Of a DNA stretch of 64,000 nt, positions 8,291 to 17,929 are shown one piece after another. Source of the stretch: Streptomyces sp. NBC_00390 (lineage in GTDB: Bacteria; Actinomycetota; Actinomycetes; Streptomycetales; Streptomycetaceae); assembly GCF_036057275.1 (NCBI RefSeq), contig NZ_CP107945.1:6076001-6140000 (forward strand). The letters run 5' to 3'. A model generated the notes under the pieces. That model searched no databases and was not told the origin of the DNA. It was given only the letters and a program-made list of their open reading frames with translations. The position numbers and the translations under genes are program-made. How positions within the stretch are numbered: position 1 is the first letter of the stretch; each line of letters starts with the position of its first letter.

Positions 8291-9430
8291 TCACCGTCGG
8301 CGGCCAGGGGCGGACAAGGCGGCGGTGAAGTCGTCCAGGGCCGCGAAGCTGTGGGCGCTGACGACGGCGTCGCAGTAGGGCAGTGCGGCGGCCATGCCGC
8401 CGACGAGCGGACGGTAACGGGGGCTTGCCGTACGGGGGTTGACCCATACGATGCGGTAGGCGACGCGGGCCAGCCGCGCCATGTGGGTGGCGAGGGCGGC
8501 GGGCGCGCCCGTGTCCCAGCCGTCGGAGACGATGACAACCACGGCGCCGTGCGCCATGCCGCGTCGGCCGAACCGTTCGTTGAACTCCGCGAGGCAGTCT
8601 GCTATCCGGGTGCCCCCGGACCAGTCCGGGGCTGCCCGCCCGGCCCGTTCCAGGGCGTCGTACGGCCCGGCCCGCCGGAAGACGGGCGTGAGGCGGGTGA
8701 GCCGGGTGGCGAAGGTGAACACCTCGGCCCGGGCTGCGCGCGAGGCGCAGTAGAGCAGTTGCAGCATTGCGCGGGCGTAGGGCTCCATCGATCCGGAGAT
8801 GTCGCAGAGCACGACGAGATCGCGGGGACGGGTGCGCGGTACGAAGCGGCGCAGCCGCAGGGGATATCCGCCGGTGCGTCGGCTGACGGCCAGTGTCCGG
8901 CGCAGGTCGACCTGCTCGCCGTGGGGCGCGGGACGGCGCCGACGGGACGGCCGCGTCGGGGTGCGAAGCGCGACGGTGCGCATCAGCTCGGCCAGGCGCG
9001 CCAGTTCCTCGGCGGACAGGGCCGCGAAGTCGCGGGTGGCGAGGTGGTCGAGGGGACTGGCGGCAAGGGGTAGGGCCACCTCCCGCGGCTGCGCGTCGCC
9101 CTCCCGGCCGTCTCCGTCCGCGGTGGCCTTCCTGTCGGCGCCGGGGACGGTGCCCGGGAGCGACCGGGGCGGGTCGCCGGGCTGCCCGCGCCGTGCTCCG
9201 CGGTCGGCCGGGCCGCCGAAGACCTCGCGGAAGACCGCGCCGAACAGCTCGATCTGCTCGCGGTCGGACACCAGGGTGGTGAGCGCGCAGTGCCGCAACT
9301 CGCGCGTCGTCGACGGCGCCAGCAGGGTGACGGCCCGGGCGAAGCACCGTGTGCGGTCGGGGCCGGCCGCGATCCCGGCGTCGCGCAGGGCCACGGTGAA
9401 CGAGGCGGCCAGTTCCGGCAGGTCAGGCAT
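8291..9430 (-). CDS. coxE: CoxE-like VWA-domain protein
   Basis: 379 residues of the CoxE family (VWA with an N-terminal helical region). The MIDAS metal site DISGS lies at residues 210-214, followed by the VWA Thr/Asp-bearing segments. CoxE works with the MoxR-type ATPase CoxD in maturing the CuSMo centre of CO dehydrogenase. The gene is last in the cox operon and its ATG overlaps the end of coxD by 8 bases (ATGCCTGA), implying coupled translation. A start at MPDLPELAAS fits homologues; the longer upstream frame is just coxD read in another phase. Confidence 0.85.
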   Translation of the reverse strand: MPDLPELAASFTVALRDAGIAAGPDRTRCFARAVTLLAPSTTRELRHCALTTLVSDREQIELFGAVFREVFGGPADRGARRGQPGDPPRSLPGTVPGADRKATADGDGREGDAQPREVALPLAASPLDHLATRDFAALSAEELARLAELMRTVALRTPTRPSRRRRPAPHGEQVDLRRTLAVSRRTGGYPLRLRRFVPRTRPRDLVVLCDISGSMEPYARAMLQLLYCASRAARAEVFTFATRLTRLTPVFRRAGPYDALERAGRAAPDWSGGTRIADCLAEFNERFGRRGMAHGAVVVIVSDGWDTGAPAALATHMARLARVAYRIVWVNPRTASPRYRPLVGGMAAALPYCDAVVSAHSFAALDDFTAALSAPGRRR

Positions 9431-10331
9431 CGGTGCCGGTCTCCGCATCGACCAGCTCCGCCAGCCCGGCCCGGCGCACGGTCTGCAGGTCCTCGGCATA
9501 CTTGAGCACCGCCCCCAGGGTGCGGTCCGCGGCATCGGCGTCGAGAACGGAGAGCCCCAGCGCCTGCAGCGCGCCTGCCCAGTCGATCGCCTCGGCGATG
9601 CCGGGCGGCTTGGTGAGCTCCTGCCGGGCACGCAGCGCCGCCACACCGTGCGCCACGCGCGCGGCCAGCCACCCGGCCGACTCCGGCACCCGTTTGCGGA
9701 TGATCGCGGCGACCCGCGCGGTGTCCGGGTAGTCGATCCAGTGGTAGAGGCAGCGGCGTTTCAGCGCGTCGTGCAGATCCCGGGTGCGGTTGGAGGTCAG
9801 TACCGCCACCGGCGGCACCGTGGCCCTCCGGGTCCCCAGTTCGGGGATGGTGACCGCGGCATCGGCCAGCAGCTCCAGCAGGAACGCCTCGAATTCGTCG
9901 TCGGCGCGGTCCACCTCGTCGATGAGCAGCACGGCCGGCCGCGGTCCCGGGTGGGAGATCGCTGCGAGCAGCGGCCGTGGCAGCAGATAGTCCTCGGCGA
10001 ACAGGTCGGTGTCCTGCAGGGACTCCCCGCGGGACTCGGCCAGCCGGATGGCCAGCAGTTGCCGCGGATAGTTCCACTCGTAGAGGGCCTCGGCCGAGGA
10101 GAGCCCCTCGTAGCACTGCAAACGGATCAGCGGGGTGTCGAGTACGGCGGCGAGGGCGCGGGCCGCCTCGGTCTTGCCCACGCCGGGCTCGCCCTCCAGC
10201 AGGATCGGCTGCCGCATGCGCACGGCCAGCAGCAGCGCCGTGGCCAGGGCGTCGTCCGCCAGGTAGCCGACGGCGTCCAGCCGCGAGCGCAGGGCGGGGA
10301 CATCCGGTACGAGGGCGTCGAGGTCAGGCAT
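9423..10331 (-). CDS. coxD: CoxD-like MoxR AAA+ ATPase
   Basis: 302 residues of the MoxR AAA+ family. Walker A is GEPGVGKT (residues 47-54), Walker B AVLLIDEVDRAD (132-143), sensor LTSNRTRDL (177-185). In Afipia CoxD is an ATP-dependent factor needed to insert sulfur and copper into the CO dehydrogenase active site, together with CoxE and CoxF. It overlaps both neighbours by 8 bases, so xdhC-yhs, coxD and coxE are translated as one unit. Cytoplasmic chaperone role inferred. Confidence 0.88.
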   Translation of the reverse strand: MPDLDALVPDVPALRSRLDAVGYLADDALATALLLAVRMRQPILLEGEPGVGKTEAARALAAVLDTPLIRLQCYEGLSSAEALYEWNYPRQLLAIRLAESRGESLQDTDLFAEDYLLPRPLLAAISHPGPRPAVLLIDEVDRADDEFEAFLLELLADAAVTIPELGTRRATVPPVAVLTSNRTRDLHDALKRRCLYHWIDYPDTARVAAIIRKRVPESAGWLAARVAHGVAALRARQELTKPPGIAEAIDWAGALQALGLSVLDADAADRTLGAVLKYAEDLQTVRRAGLAELVDAETGTDA

Positions 10332-11250
10332 GTGCGTAACGGGATGGGTCGTCGGCGAAGGCGTGCTGGCACCCCGGCCCGCAGAAGTACGCCGTGCCGC
10401 CGTCCCGGTCCAGTGAGAGGGTGGCGGGGGTGACCGCGACGGTCATGCCGCACACGGGATCGACCGCCTCGACGACGGCGGGTGCCCCGGCGGCGCCTGC
10501 GGGCCGCACGGCCCGGGCGCGCGGGCGCCGCAACGCGGTGATCTCGGCGTACACCGACAGCGCTACCTCCGCCGGGGTGCGTGCGCCGATGTCCAGGCCG
10601 GCCGGGGTCCGGACGCGCGCGCGCTGCTCCTCGGTGAGGCCCAGCCCGGCGAGTACCGCCGCGCCGCGCCTGCGGCTGGCCACCAGCCCGATGTACGGGA
10701 CCCCGGCGCGCACGGCCTCGATCAGCACGGGCTCCTCGTCGCGGCCGTGCGAGGCAACGACGACGACGTCCAGATCGGGCGGCAACGGCTCCCCGGGCGA
10801 CGCGGGCCGAGTGTCGAGGCCGAGCACGCGACCGACGTCGAGCAGGGCTCGGGCGATGGGCGCGTGTCCGTAGACGTGCACCAGTGCCGGCGGGAGGTTG
10901 GCCTCCAGGAAGATGTCGAGCGTCCCGCCGGACAGGCACGGATTGGCCACCGTCACCAGGCCCTGGCCCGTCGCCTCCGCGTCTTCGGCCCCGGCGTCCG
11001 CGGCGGCCGTGATCCGCAGCAGCAGCGACTCGCCGGTCTCCAGCAGACGCAGACCTTGCAGTTGCACCGTCGTCTCGGCGCATGTGCCGCCCACGAAGCC
11101 TTCGACGGTGCCGTCGGGCAGCACCAGCGCGCTGTCCCCGGGCTTGGCACTCGTGGGCCGTTCCGCGCGGACGACCGTGGCCAGAACGAACGGGGTCCGG
11201 CCGTGCCGGAGTGCGTCCGCGCGGGTCAGCAGTTCGGTGCTCGTCATCAC
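10324..11250 (-). CDS. XdhC/CoxF-type maturation factor fused to a YHS domain
   Basis: 308 residues. An N-terminal XdhC/CoxI segment (about 1-90, with CAETTVQLQGLRLL) and a Rossmann-like C-terminal XdhC domain (about 115-240) are followed by a YHS metal-binding domain at residues 260-300 (DPVCGMTV and YFCGPGCQHAF). XdhC proteins bind molybdenum cofactor and sulfurate it for xanthine or CO dehydrogenases. YHS modules bind copper or iron. The fusion fits delivery of Mo cofactor and Cu to a CuSMo centre. Position between coxL and coxD supports that role; the copper idea is inference. Confidence 0.85.
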   Translation of the reverse strand: MMTSTELLTRADALRHGRTPFVLATVVRAERPTSAKPGDSALVLPDGTVEGFVGGTCAETTVQLQGLRLLETGESLLLRITAAADAGAEDAEATGQGLVTVANPCLSGGTLDIFLEANLPPALVHVYGHAPIARALLDVGRVLGLDTRPASPGEPLPPDLDVVVVASHGRDEEPVLIEAVRAGVPYIGLVASRRRGAAVLAGLGLTEEQRARVRTPAGLDIGARTPAEVALSVYAEITALRRPRARAVRPAGAAGAPAVVEAVDPVCGMTVAVTPATLSLDRDGGTAYFCGPGCQHAFADDPSRYAHA

Positions 11251-11256
11251 GCGGCC

Positions 11257-13625
<2,369 letters not shown>

Positions 13626-13629
<4 letters not shown>

Positions 13630-14147
13630 GCCCGCACCTCCTCGCGGCCGGGCGCCTGTTCGGTGCCCGCGTCGGCGGTCCGCGCCCCGCCGCCGTGCTC
13701 GGCGGCCCAGCGGATGGAGCGCACGATGTTCTCGTAACCGGTGCAGCGGCACACTTGTCCGGAGATTGCCTCGCGGATGTCCTCCTCGGACGGATCCGCG
13801 TTGTGGTCCAGCAGCCAGCGGGCGGTCATCATCATCCCCGGCGTGCAGAAGCCGCACTGCAGCCCGTGGCAGGCGACGAATCCCTGCTGCACCGGGTCGA
13901 GTTCGGCCCCGTGCGCCAGGTCCTCGACGGTCCGCACCTCATGGCCGTCGGCCATCACCGCCAGCACGGTGCAGGACTTGACCGGTGTCCCGTCCAACCA
14001 GACCGCGCACACCCCGCAGTTGGAGGTGTCACAGCCCCAGTGGGTGCCGGTGAGCCCGAGTTCGTCGCGCAGGAAGTGCACCAGCAGCAGCCTGGGCTCC
14101 ACGTCCCTCGTGTGCTGCTCGCCGTTCACGGTCACGGTGATCCGCAT
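13626..14147 (-). CDS. coxS: CO dehydrogenase small iron-sulfur subunit, CoxS
   Basis: 173 residues with two [2Fe-2S] clusters. The ferredoxin-type cluster uses Cys39, Cys44, Cys47 and Cys59 (GCDTSNCGVC); the second uses Cys98, Cys101, Cys133 and Cys135 (HGLQCGFCTPG and CRCTGY). It relays electrons from the Mo centre in CoxL to FAD in CoxM. Its ATG follows the coxM stop by one base. The C-terminal 20 residues form a charged extension slightly longer than usual. Confidence 0.94.
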
Positions 14148-14148
14148 G

Positions 14149-15021
14149 TCACGCCTCCTGCCCCTGGGCGCGGGCGGCGGCGGCGCGCAGCGCCCGCGTG
14201 GTGAGCTCCCCGGCCAGATGCCGCTTGTAGTCGACCGGGCCGCGCTGGTCGGCTGCCGGCCGGCACTCCTGCGAGGCGATCCGGCCCGCTTCGGCGAAGC
14301 CCTCGTCGTCCGGCCGCCCGCCGCGCAGGAAGTCCTCGGCCTGCTCGGCCACGAACCGTCGGGCGCCCACCGCGGTCAGCCCGATACCGGCCTCGGTGAT
14401 CACTCCGCCCGAGATCTCCAGCACCGCTCCTGCGGCGACGACCGCCCAGTCGCCGACCCGGCGCTCGACCTTGCGGTAGGCGCTGGCGTGCGAACGGATG
14501 GGTACCCGGATCTCCACCAGAAGCTCCGCGTCGTCCAGCGCGGTCTCGTACGGGCCGAGGAAGAACTCCCTGATCGCGATGGAGCGTCTGCCTCCGGGGC
14601 CCTGGGCGACAAGGGTTGCGCGCAGTGCCGAGAACGCCGCGGACAGGTCCTCCGACGGATCGGCCTGGCACAGCGAGCCGCCCACGGTGCCGCGGTTGCG
14701 CACGAGCGGATCGGCGATGACCCGTTCGGCGTCCCGCAGGATGGGGAAGTGCTCGCCGACGACGGGCGAGGCCAGCAGCTCCGCGTGGCGGACCATCGCT
14801 CCGACGGCCAGTTCGTGCCCGTCCACCCGGATCAGCGCCAGCTCATCGAGGCTGTTGATGTCGATCAGCGCCTCGGGCTGGGCCAGCCGCAGCTTCATCA
14901 TCGGCAGCAGGCTGTGGCCGCCCGCCACCACACGGGCCTCGGGGCCGTACCGAGTGAGCAGCTCGATCGCGTGATCGAGGCTGGTGGCCTTCTCGTACTG
15001 GAACGCGGCTGGAACCTGCAT
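14149..15021 (-). CDS. coxM: CO dehydrogenase FAD subunit, CoxM
   Basis: 290 residues of the FAD-binding subunit of the molybdopterin dehydrogenase family. The FAD-binding motifs are AGGHSLLPMMKLRLAQP near residue 35 and the later TVGGSLCQADPSED near residue 110. The subunit takes electrons from CoxS and passes them to the quinone pool. It is first in the operon M-S-L; GGGAGG sits 4 nt before the ATG. The divergent LysR-type gene and an AT-rich palindrome lie upstream. Confidence 0.93.
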   Translation of the reverse strand: MQVPAAFQYEKATSLDHAIELLTRYGPEARVVAGGHSLLPMMKLRLAQPEALIDINSLDELALIRVDGHELAVGAMVRHAELLASPVVGEHFPILRDAERVIADPLVRNRGTVGGSLCQADPSEDLSAAFSALRATLVAQGPGGRRSIAIREFFLGPYETALDDAELLVEIRVPIRSHASAYRKVERRVGDWAVVAAGAVLEISGGVITEAGIGLTAVGARRFVAEQAEDFLRGGRPDDEGFAEAGRIASQECRPAADQRGPVDYKRHLAGELTTRALRAAAARAQGQEA

Positions 15022-15093
15022 CGGGCCTCCCGGGACGCTGCCCCCGCCCTGTCGCGATGCTGCGCTCGTCGGCGCCAGCCGTACAAGGGGACA

Positions 15094-15109
15094 ATAAGCA
15101 TTCACTTAT
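15094..15109. promoter_or_regulatory. ATAAG-N6-CTTAT palindrome between coxM and the LysR gene
   Basis: A perfect inverted repeat of two 5-bp arms with a 6-bp spacer, inside an AT-rich patch that stands out from the local sequence. It lies 73 bases before coxM and 27 before the LysR start, the usual place for a LysR-type binding site controlling both genes. Confidence 0.55.
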
Positions 15110-15135
15110 CACTGCAAATGAAGGAAAATCGGTTC

Positions 15136-16092
15136 GTGACCGTCACGCAGCTCAGCACCTTCGTGCTGGTTGCCCGGCTCGGTTCGGTGGCCGCCGCGGC
15201 GCAGACCCTGAGCGTGAGCGAGTCAGCCGTGTCGCAGGCGATCGGCGCGCTGCGCATCCACTTCGGCGATCCGCTCATCCGGCGCACCAGCGGCGGTGGC
15301 ATGCGCCTGACGCCCGCGGGGGCGCGGCTCCTGCCGGTCGCCTCGCGGATGGTCGCGCTGAGCGCGGATGCCGAGGTCGCGGTACGGGCGGCGCGGGGTG
15401 CGCCCGACGAACTGCGGGTCGTCGCCACGAGCACGCTGGCCGAGTTCGTACTCCCGTCGCTCATGGAGGCCTTCGCCGTCCGTGCGGGGCGCAGGACCGA
15501 GACCTCCTTCGGGGTGGCCGTCGGCAACGAGATGCGCGTGCTGGTGGAGAACCGGCTGGCCGATGTGGCGCTCGGGCCGGATCTCGCTGCCGTCCGCGGG
15601 GGCGAACTGGTCAGCGAGCCGTTGTTCCGCGCCCAGCTGGTCGTGGTGACCGGCGCCAGGGTGCCGCGGCCTCCCGGTCCGCCACCGCTGTGGTCGTGGC
15701 TGGTCGACTCCTCCGGGACCGATCCGGAGGCGGACTCCGGGCGGCTGCTGCGTCGGCTGGACGTGCCCGAACGGCACGTGCGGGTGTTCCCGAACCAGAC
15801 CGCGACCTGGGCCGCCGCCGCCGAGGGCGCGGGTGTGGCCCCGGCCTTGGTCCATCTGGTGTCGCCCCGCATCCGGCGTGACGAGCTGCGCATGCTGGAG
15901 ACTTCGGCCACACCGTCGGATGCCACGTGGCACGCCACCGTCCTGCGGCCCGAGCACCGCTCCCCGGCCACCGACGCATTCCTGCACTTCCTGCACACCC
16001 CGGGGGCGACCCGCATCATGCGCGCGCCCGGTGCCGGCGTCCCGCCCTCCCAGTTCCGGCCCCCGGTGTACGTCACGCTCTGGGGCGGCTGA
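15136..16092 (+). CDS. LysR-type regulator, divergent from the cox operon
   Basis: 318 residues. The N-terminal winged helix is typical (TQLSTFVLVARLGSVAAAAQ, then SESAVSQAIGALRIHFG), followed by the two-lobed effector domain (about 90-290). The GTG at 15136 has AAGGA 10 nt upstream and gives the standard LysR N-terminus; an ATG at 15118 is possible. The divergent layout with coxM makes it the likely CO dehydrogenase regulator, perhaps responding to carbon starvation or CO. The effector is not predictable from sequence. Confidence 0.88.
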   Translation: MTVTQLSTFVLVARLGSVAAAAQTLSVSESAVSQAIGALRIHFGDPLIRRTSGGGMRLTPAGARLLPVASRMVALSADAEVAVRAARGAPDELRVVATSTLAEFVLPSLMEAFAVRAGRRTETSFGVAVGNEMRVLVENRLADVALGPDLAAVRGGELVSEPLFRAQLVVVTGARVPRPPGPPPLWSWLVDSSGTDPEADSGRLLRRLDVPERHVRVFPNQTATWAAAAEGAGVAPALVHLVSPRIRRDELRMLETSATPSDATWHATVLRPEHRSPATDAFLHFLHTPGATRIMRAPGAGVPPSQFRPPVYVTLWGG

Positions 16093-16165
16093 GCTTGCCC
16101 GTTGACGTCACCGGTGTGGTGACACCACCTGCCGTCGAGGTTCGACCTGTCCGAGCGTGGCGATG

Positions 16166-16423
16166 TCACCGGCCCATGTCTCCGGCGACGTCCTCCTGAG
16201 CGGCGGCAATCTCCTCGGCGGTCGAGCAGGTCAGGTCGGTGTCGGTGTCCGACTCGAGGGAACCACCGGGGAGACCGCCAAGTGGGACGTCGGAGCCGTA
16301 CTCGGCGTGGCCTCCGACGCGGCGGGTGCGGACCTGCCGCGGCGCATCCTGCTTCAGCTGCCTCCGGGCTACGACTTCCTCTTCGGTCATCCCCAGCAGA
16401 TCTGAGCCCTCGCCGACCCCCAT
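16166..16423 (-). CDS. Small acidic hypothetical protein
   Basis: 85 residues if started at MGVGEGSD, rich in Glu, Asp, Gly and Arg, with the conserved-looking segments MTEEEVVARRQ and RTRRVGGHAEYGSD and a C-terminus of TAEEIAAAQEDVAG. Third positions are strongly G or C, supporting coding. No convincing ribosome site is seen; a shorter start at residue 12 is possible. Similar short acidic proteins occur beside CsbD- and Rv0909-type stress proteins in Streptomyces. Function unknown. Confidence 0.45.
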   Translation of the reverse strand: MGVGEGSDLLGMTEEEVVARRQLKQDAPRQVRTRRVGGHAEYGSDVPLGGLPGGSLESDTDTDLTCSTAEEIAAAQEDVAGDMGR

Positions 16424-16530
16424 CAGGTCGGATGCCGTCGCGACGGCTGCCGCGTGCCCTGCGGATGCGAACCACGGCAGGTGCGGTGACCCTGGAGAGA
16501 CGGGTCCCATCTGGCGAGGAGGAAAACCCC

Positions 16531-16722
16531 ATGTCCATGATGGACAAGATCAAGAGCATGCTGAAGGGCCACGAGTCGCAGGCCGACAAGGGGGTCGACA
16601 AGGCAGGCGACATGGCCGACGACAAGACGCAGGGCAAGTACCAGAGCCAGGTCGACACGGCCCAGGACAAGCTGAAGGACCAGTACGGTTCACCGGGCCG
16701 GCAGGAGCCGCCGCAACCCTGA
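16531..16722 (+). CDS. Rv0909-type putative antitoxin / small stress protein
   Basis: 63 residues, Lys/Asp/Gln-rich and probably helical or disordered, beginning MSMMDKIKSMLKGHESQ with repeats of DKxxD. This matches the Rv0909 (MT0933-like) antitoxin family, annotated in actinobacteria from a Mycobacterium tuberculosis toxin-antitoxin pair. GAGGAGGAAAA lies 6 nt before the ATG, an excellent site. No toxin candidate is adjacent on the same strand, so in this genome it may act as a general hydrophilic stress protein instead. Confidence 0.75.
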   Translation: MSMMDKIKSMLKGHESQADKGVDKAGDMADDKTQGKYQSQVDTAQDKLKDQYGSPGRQEPPQP

Positions 16723-16875
16723 GTGCTGAGCCTCGAGGTCCGAGCGCTGAACCCTGAGCCGGACCCTTCGTCCCTCGCCCGACATGCGCCGCTCGGGGCC
16801 GCACGGGACGTTCCCGTCGAAGACCACGACCCTGTGGCAGAAGTCAGCCACGGGGCCGCGGTCCGCGCGGTGGCC

Positions 16876-17307
16876 TCAGCGTTCCGAGAGCGGCGCCGGG
16901 GCTTCCTGCACGCACCAGCTGTTGCCGTCAGGGTCCTTGAAGAACATGAACGAGTTCCACGTCTCGCCCGGCCCCTCCTCCCAGCCCGTCGCGCCCACGT
17001 GCTGGATCGAGGTCACGGGAACCGAGCGGGCCGTGAGTTCGGCGTGGGCCGCGGCGATGTCCGTGACGCACAGCTGCAGACCGTGGAGCGTGCCCGGAGC
17101 CATGAGCTGCTGGTCGGCGTGTGCGGGCATGCCGGACAGCATGGCGATCGAGCAGCGGGAGCCCGGCGGCGTGAGCTGGATGATGCGCATCCCCGGCGCC
17201 ACCTCGTCGTCGAGATCGACCTTGAACCCGCAGCCCTCCTCGTAGAACTTCTTCGACCGGTCCAGGTCCGAGACCGGGACCGGGATCACTTCAAGGGTCA
17301 TGTCCAT
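16876..17307 (-). CDS. VOC-family (glyoxalase/dioxygenase-like) protein
   Basis: 143 residues with the two beta-alpha-beta-beta-beta modules of the vicinal oxygen chelate fold: EVIPVPVSDLDRSKKFYEE near the N-terminus and FMFFKDPDGNSWCVQE at the C-terminus. Members act as glyoxalases, ring-cleaving dioxygenases or antibiotic-binding proteins; the substrate cannot be read here. Start MDMTLEV is chosen for AGGGAG 7 nt upstream. It follows the PNPOx-like gene by 29 bases on the same strand. Confidence 0.88.
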   Translation of the reverse strand: MDMTLEVIPVPVSDLDRSKKFYEEGCGFKVDLDDEVAPGMRIIQLTPPGSRCSIAMLSGMPAHADQQLMAPGTLHGLQLCVTDIAAAHAELTARSVPVTSIQHVGATGWEEGPGETWNSFMFFKDPDGNSWCVQEAPAPLSER

Positions 17308-17336
17308 CGGTGAACTCCCTGCAGTGGATGGGTGGA

Positions 17337-17858
17337 TCACTGGGTGAACCGCCAGCGGGTCTGGCCGAACACCTCGCCTTTCGCAAAGCCGAACGCTGTC
17401 CGCGGCGCCACCTGGAACACCAGGGCCTCGCCCCCGTCGCCCACGAACACGCCGTCACGGACGTCGAACGCCCACTCCTTGCCGTACTTCTCGACATACG
17501 CCCCGGCCAGGGACCGCAGGCGCGACTCGTCCGTCACCCGGACCGCCTCGCCCTCGATCACCACATCCGACCCCTCGCTCAGGGAGTTGACGCCCGTCGT
17601 GAGGACGACTTCCTGATTGTGGCGGAGATTACGCGCCTTGCGCTCGTCGGCGCCGGTGCAGAAGTGCAGCGCCTCGTCGTGCCAGACGGCGATCAGCGGG
17701 GTGACGTGCGGGCGGCCGTCGGGGCGGACCGTTGTCAGCCAGTACGTCTCGGCCGACCGTAGCCGGCCGACCGCTTCCGTCCAGTCGGCCGCCGCGGCCT
17801 TCGGGTCGCTGTAGCGGGCATCGAGCTCGGTCAGGGGAAGGGACTGCTTCACGGACAT
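17337..17858 (-). CDS. PNPOx-like flavin/F420-binding protein
   Basis: 173 residues with a pyridoxamine-phosphate-oxidase split-barrel fold: YWLTTVRPDGRPHVTPLIAVWHD (strands 1-2), ADERKARNLRHNQEVVLTTG, and VIEGEAVRVTDE. Proteins of this group bind FMN, F420 or biliverdin and reduce small substrates. The gene precedes the VOC gene, and the pair is probably co-transcribed. It is likely cytoplasmic; the substrate is unknown. Confidence 0.88.
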   Translation of the reverse strand: MSVKQSLPLTELDARYSDPKAAAADWTEAVGRLRSAETYWLTTVRPDGRPHVTPLIAVWHDEALHFCTGADERKARNLRHNQEVVLTTGVNSLSEGSDVVIEGEAVRVTDESRLRSLAGAYVEKYGKEWAFDVRDGVFVGDGGEALVFQVAPRTAFGFAKGEVFGQTRWRFTQ

Positions 17859-17929
17859 GGCACGGTCCTCTCGTCGCGGATCACCGCATGGGTAGACCGC
17901 GTCCGCCGCCCCTAGTCATCGGTCGGGGC

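Noticed and set aside
16093..16165. Short GTGGTG/CACCAC inverted repeat after the LysR gene as a terminator
   Set aside because: Stem is only about 6 bp with almost no loop; too weak to call.
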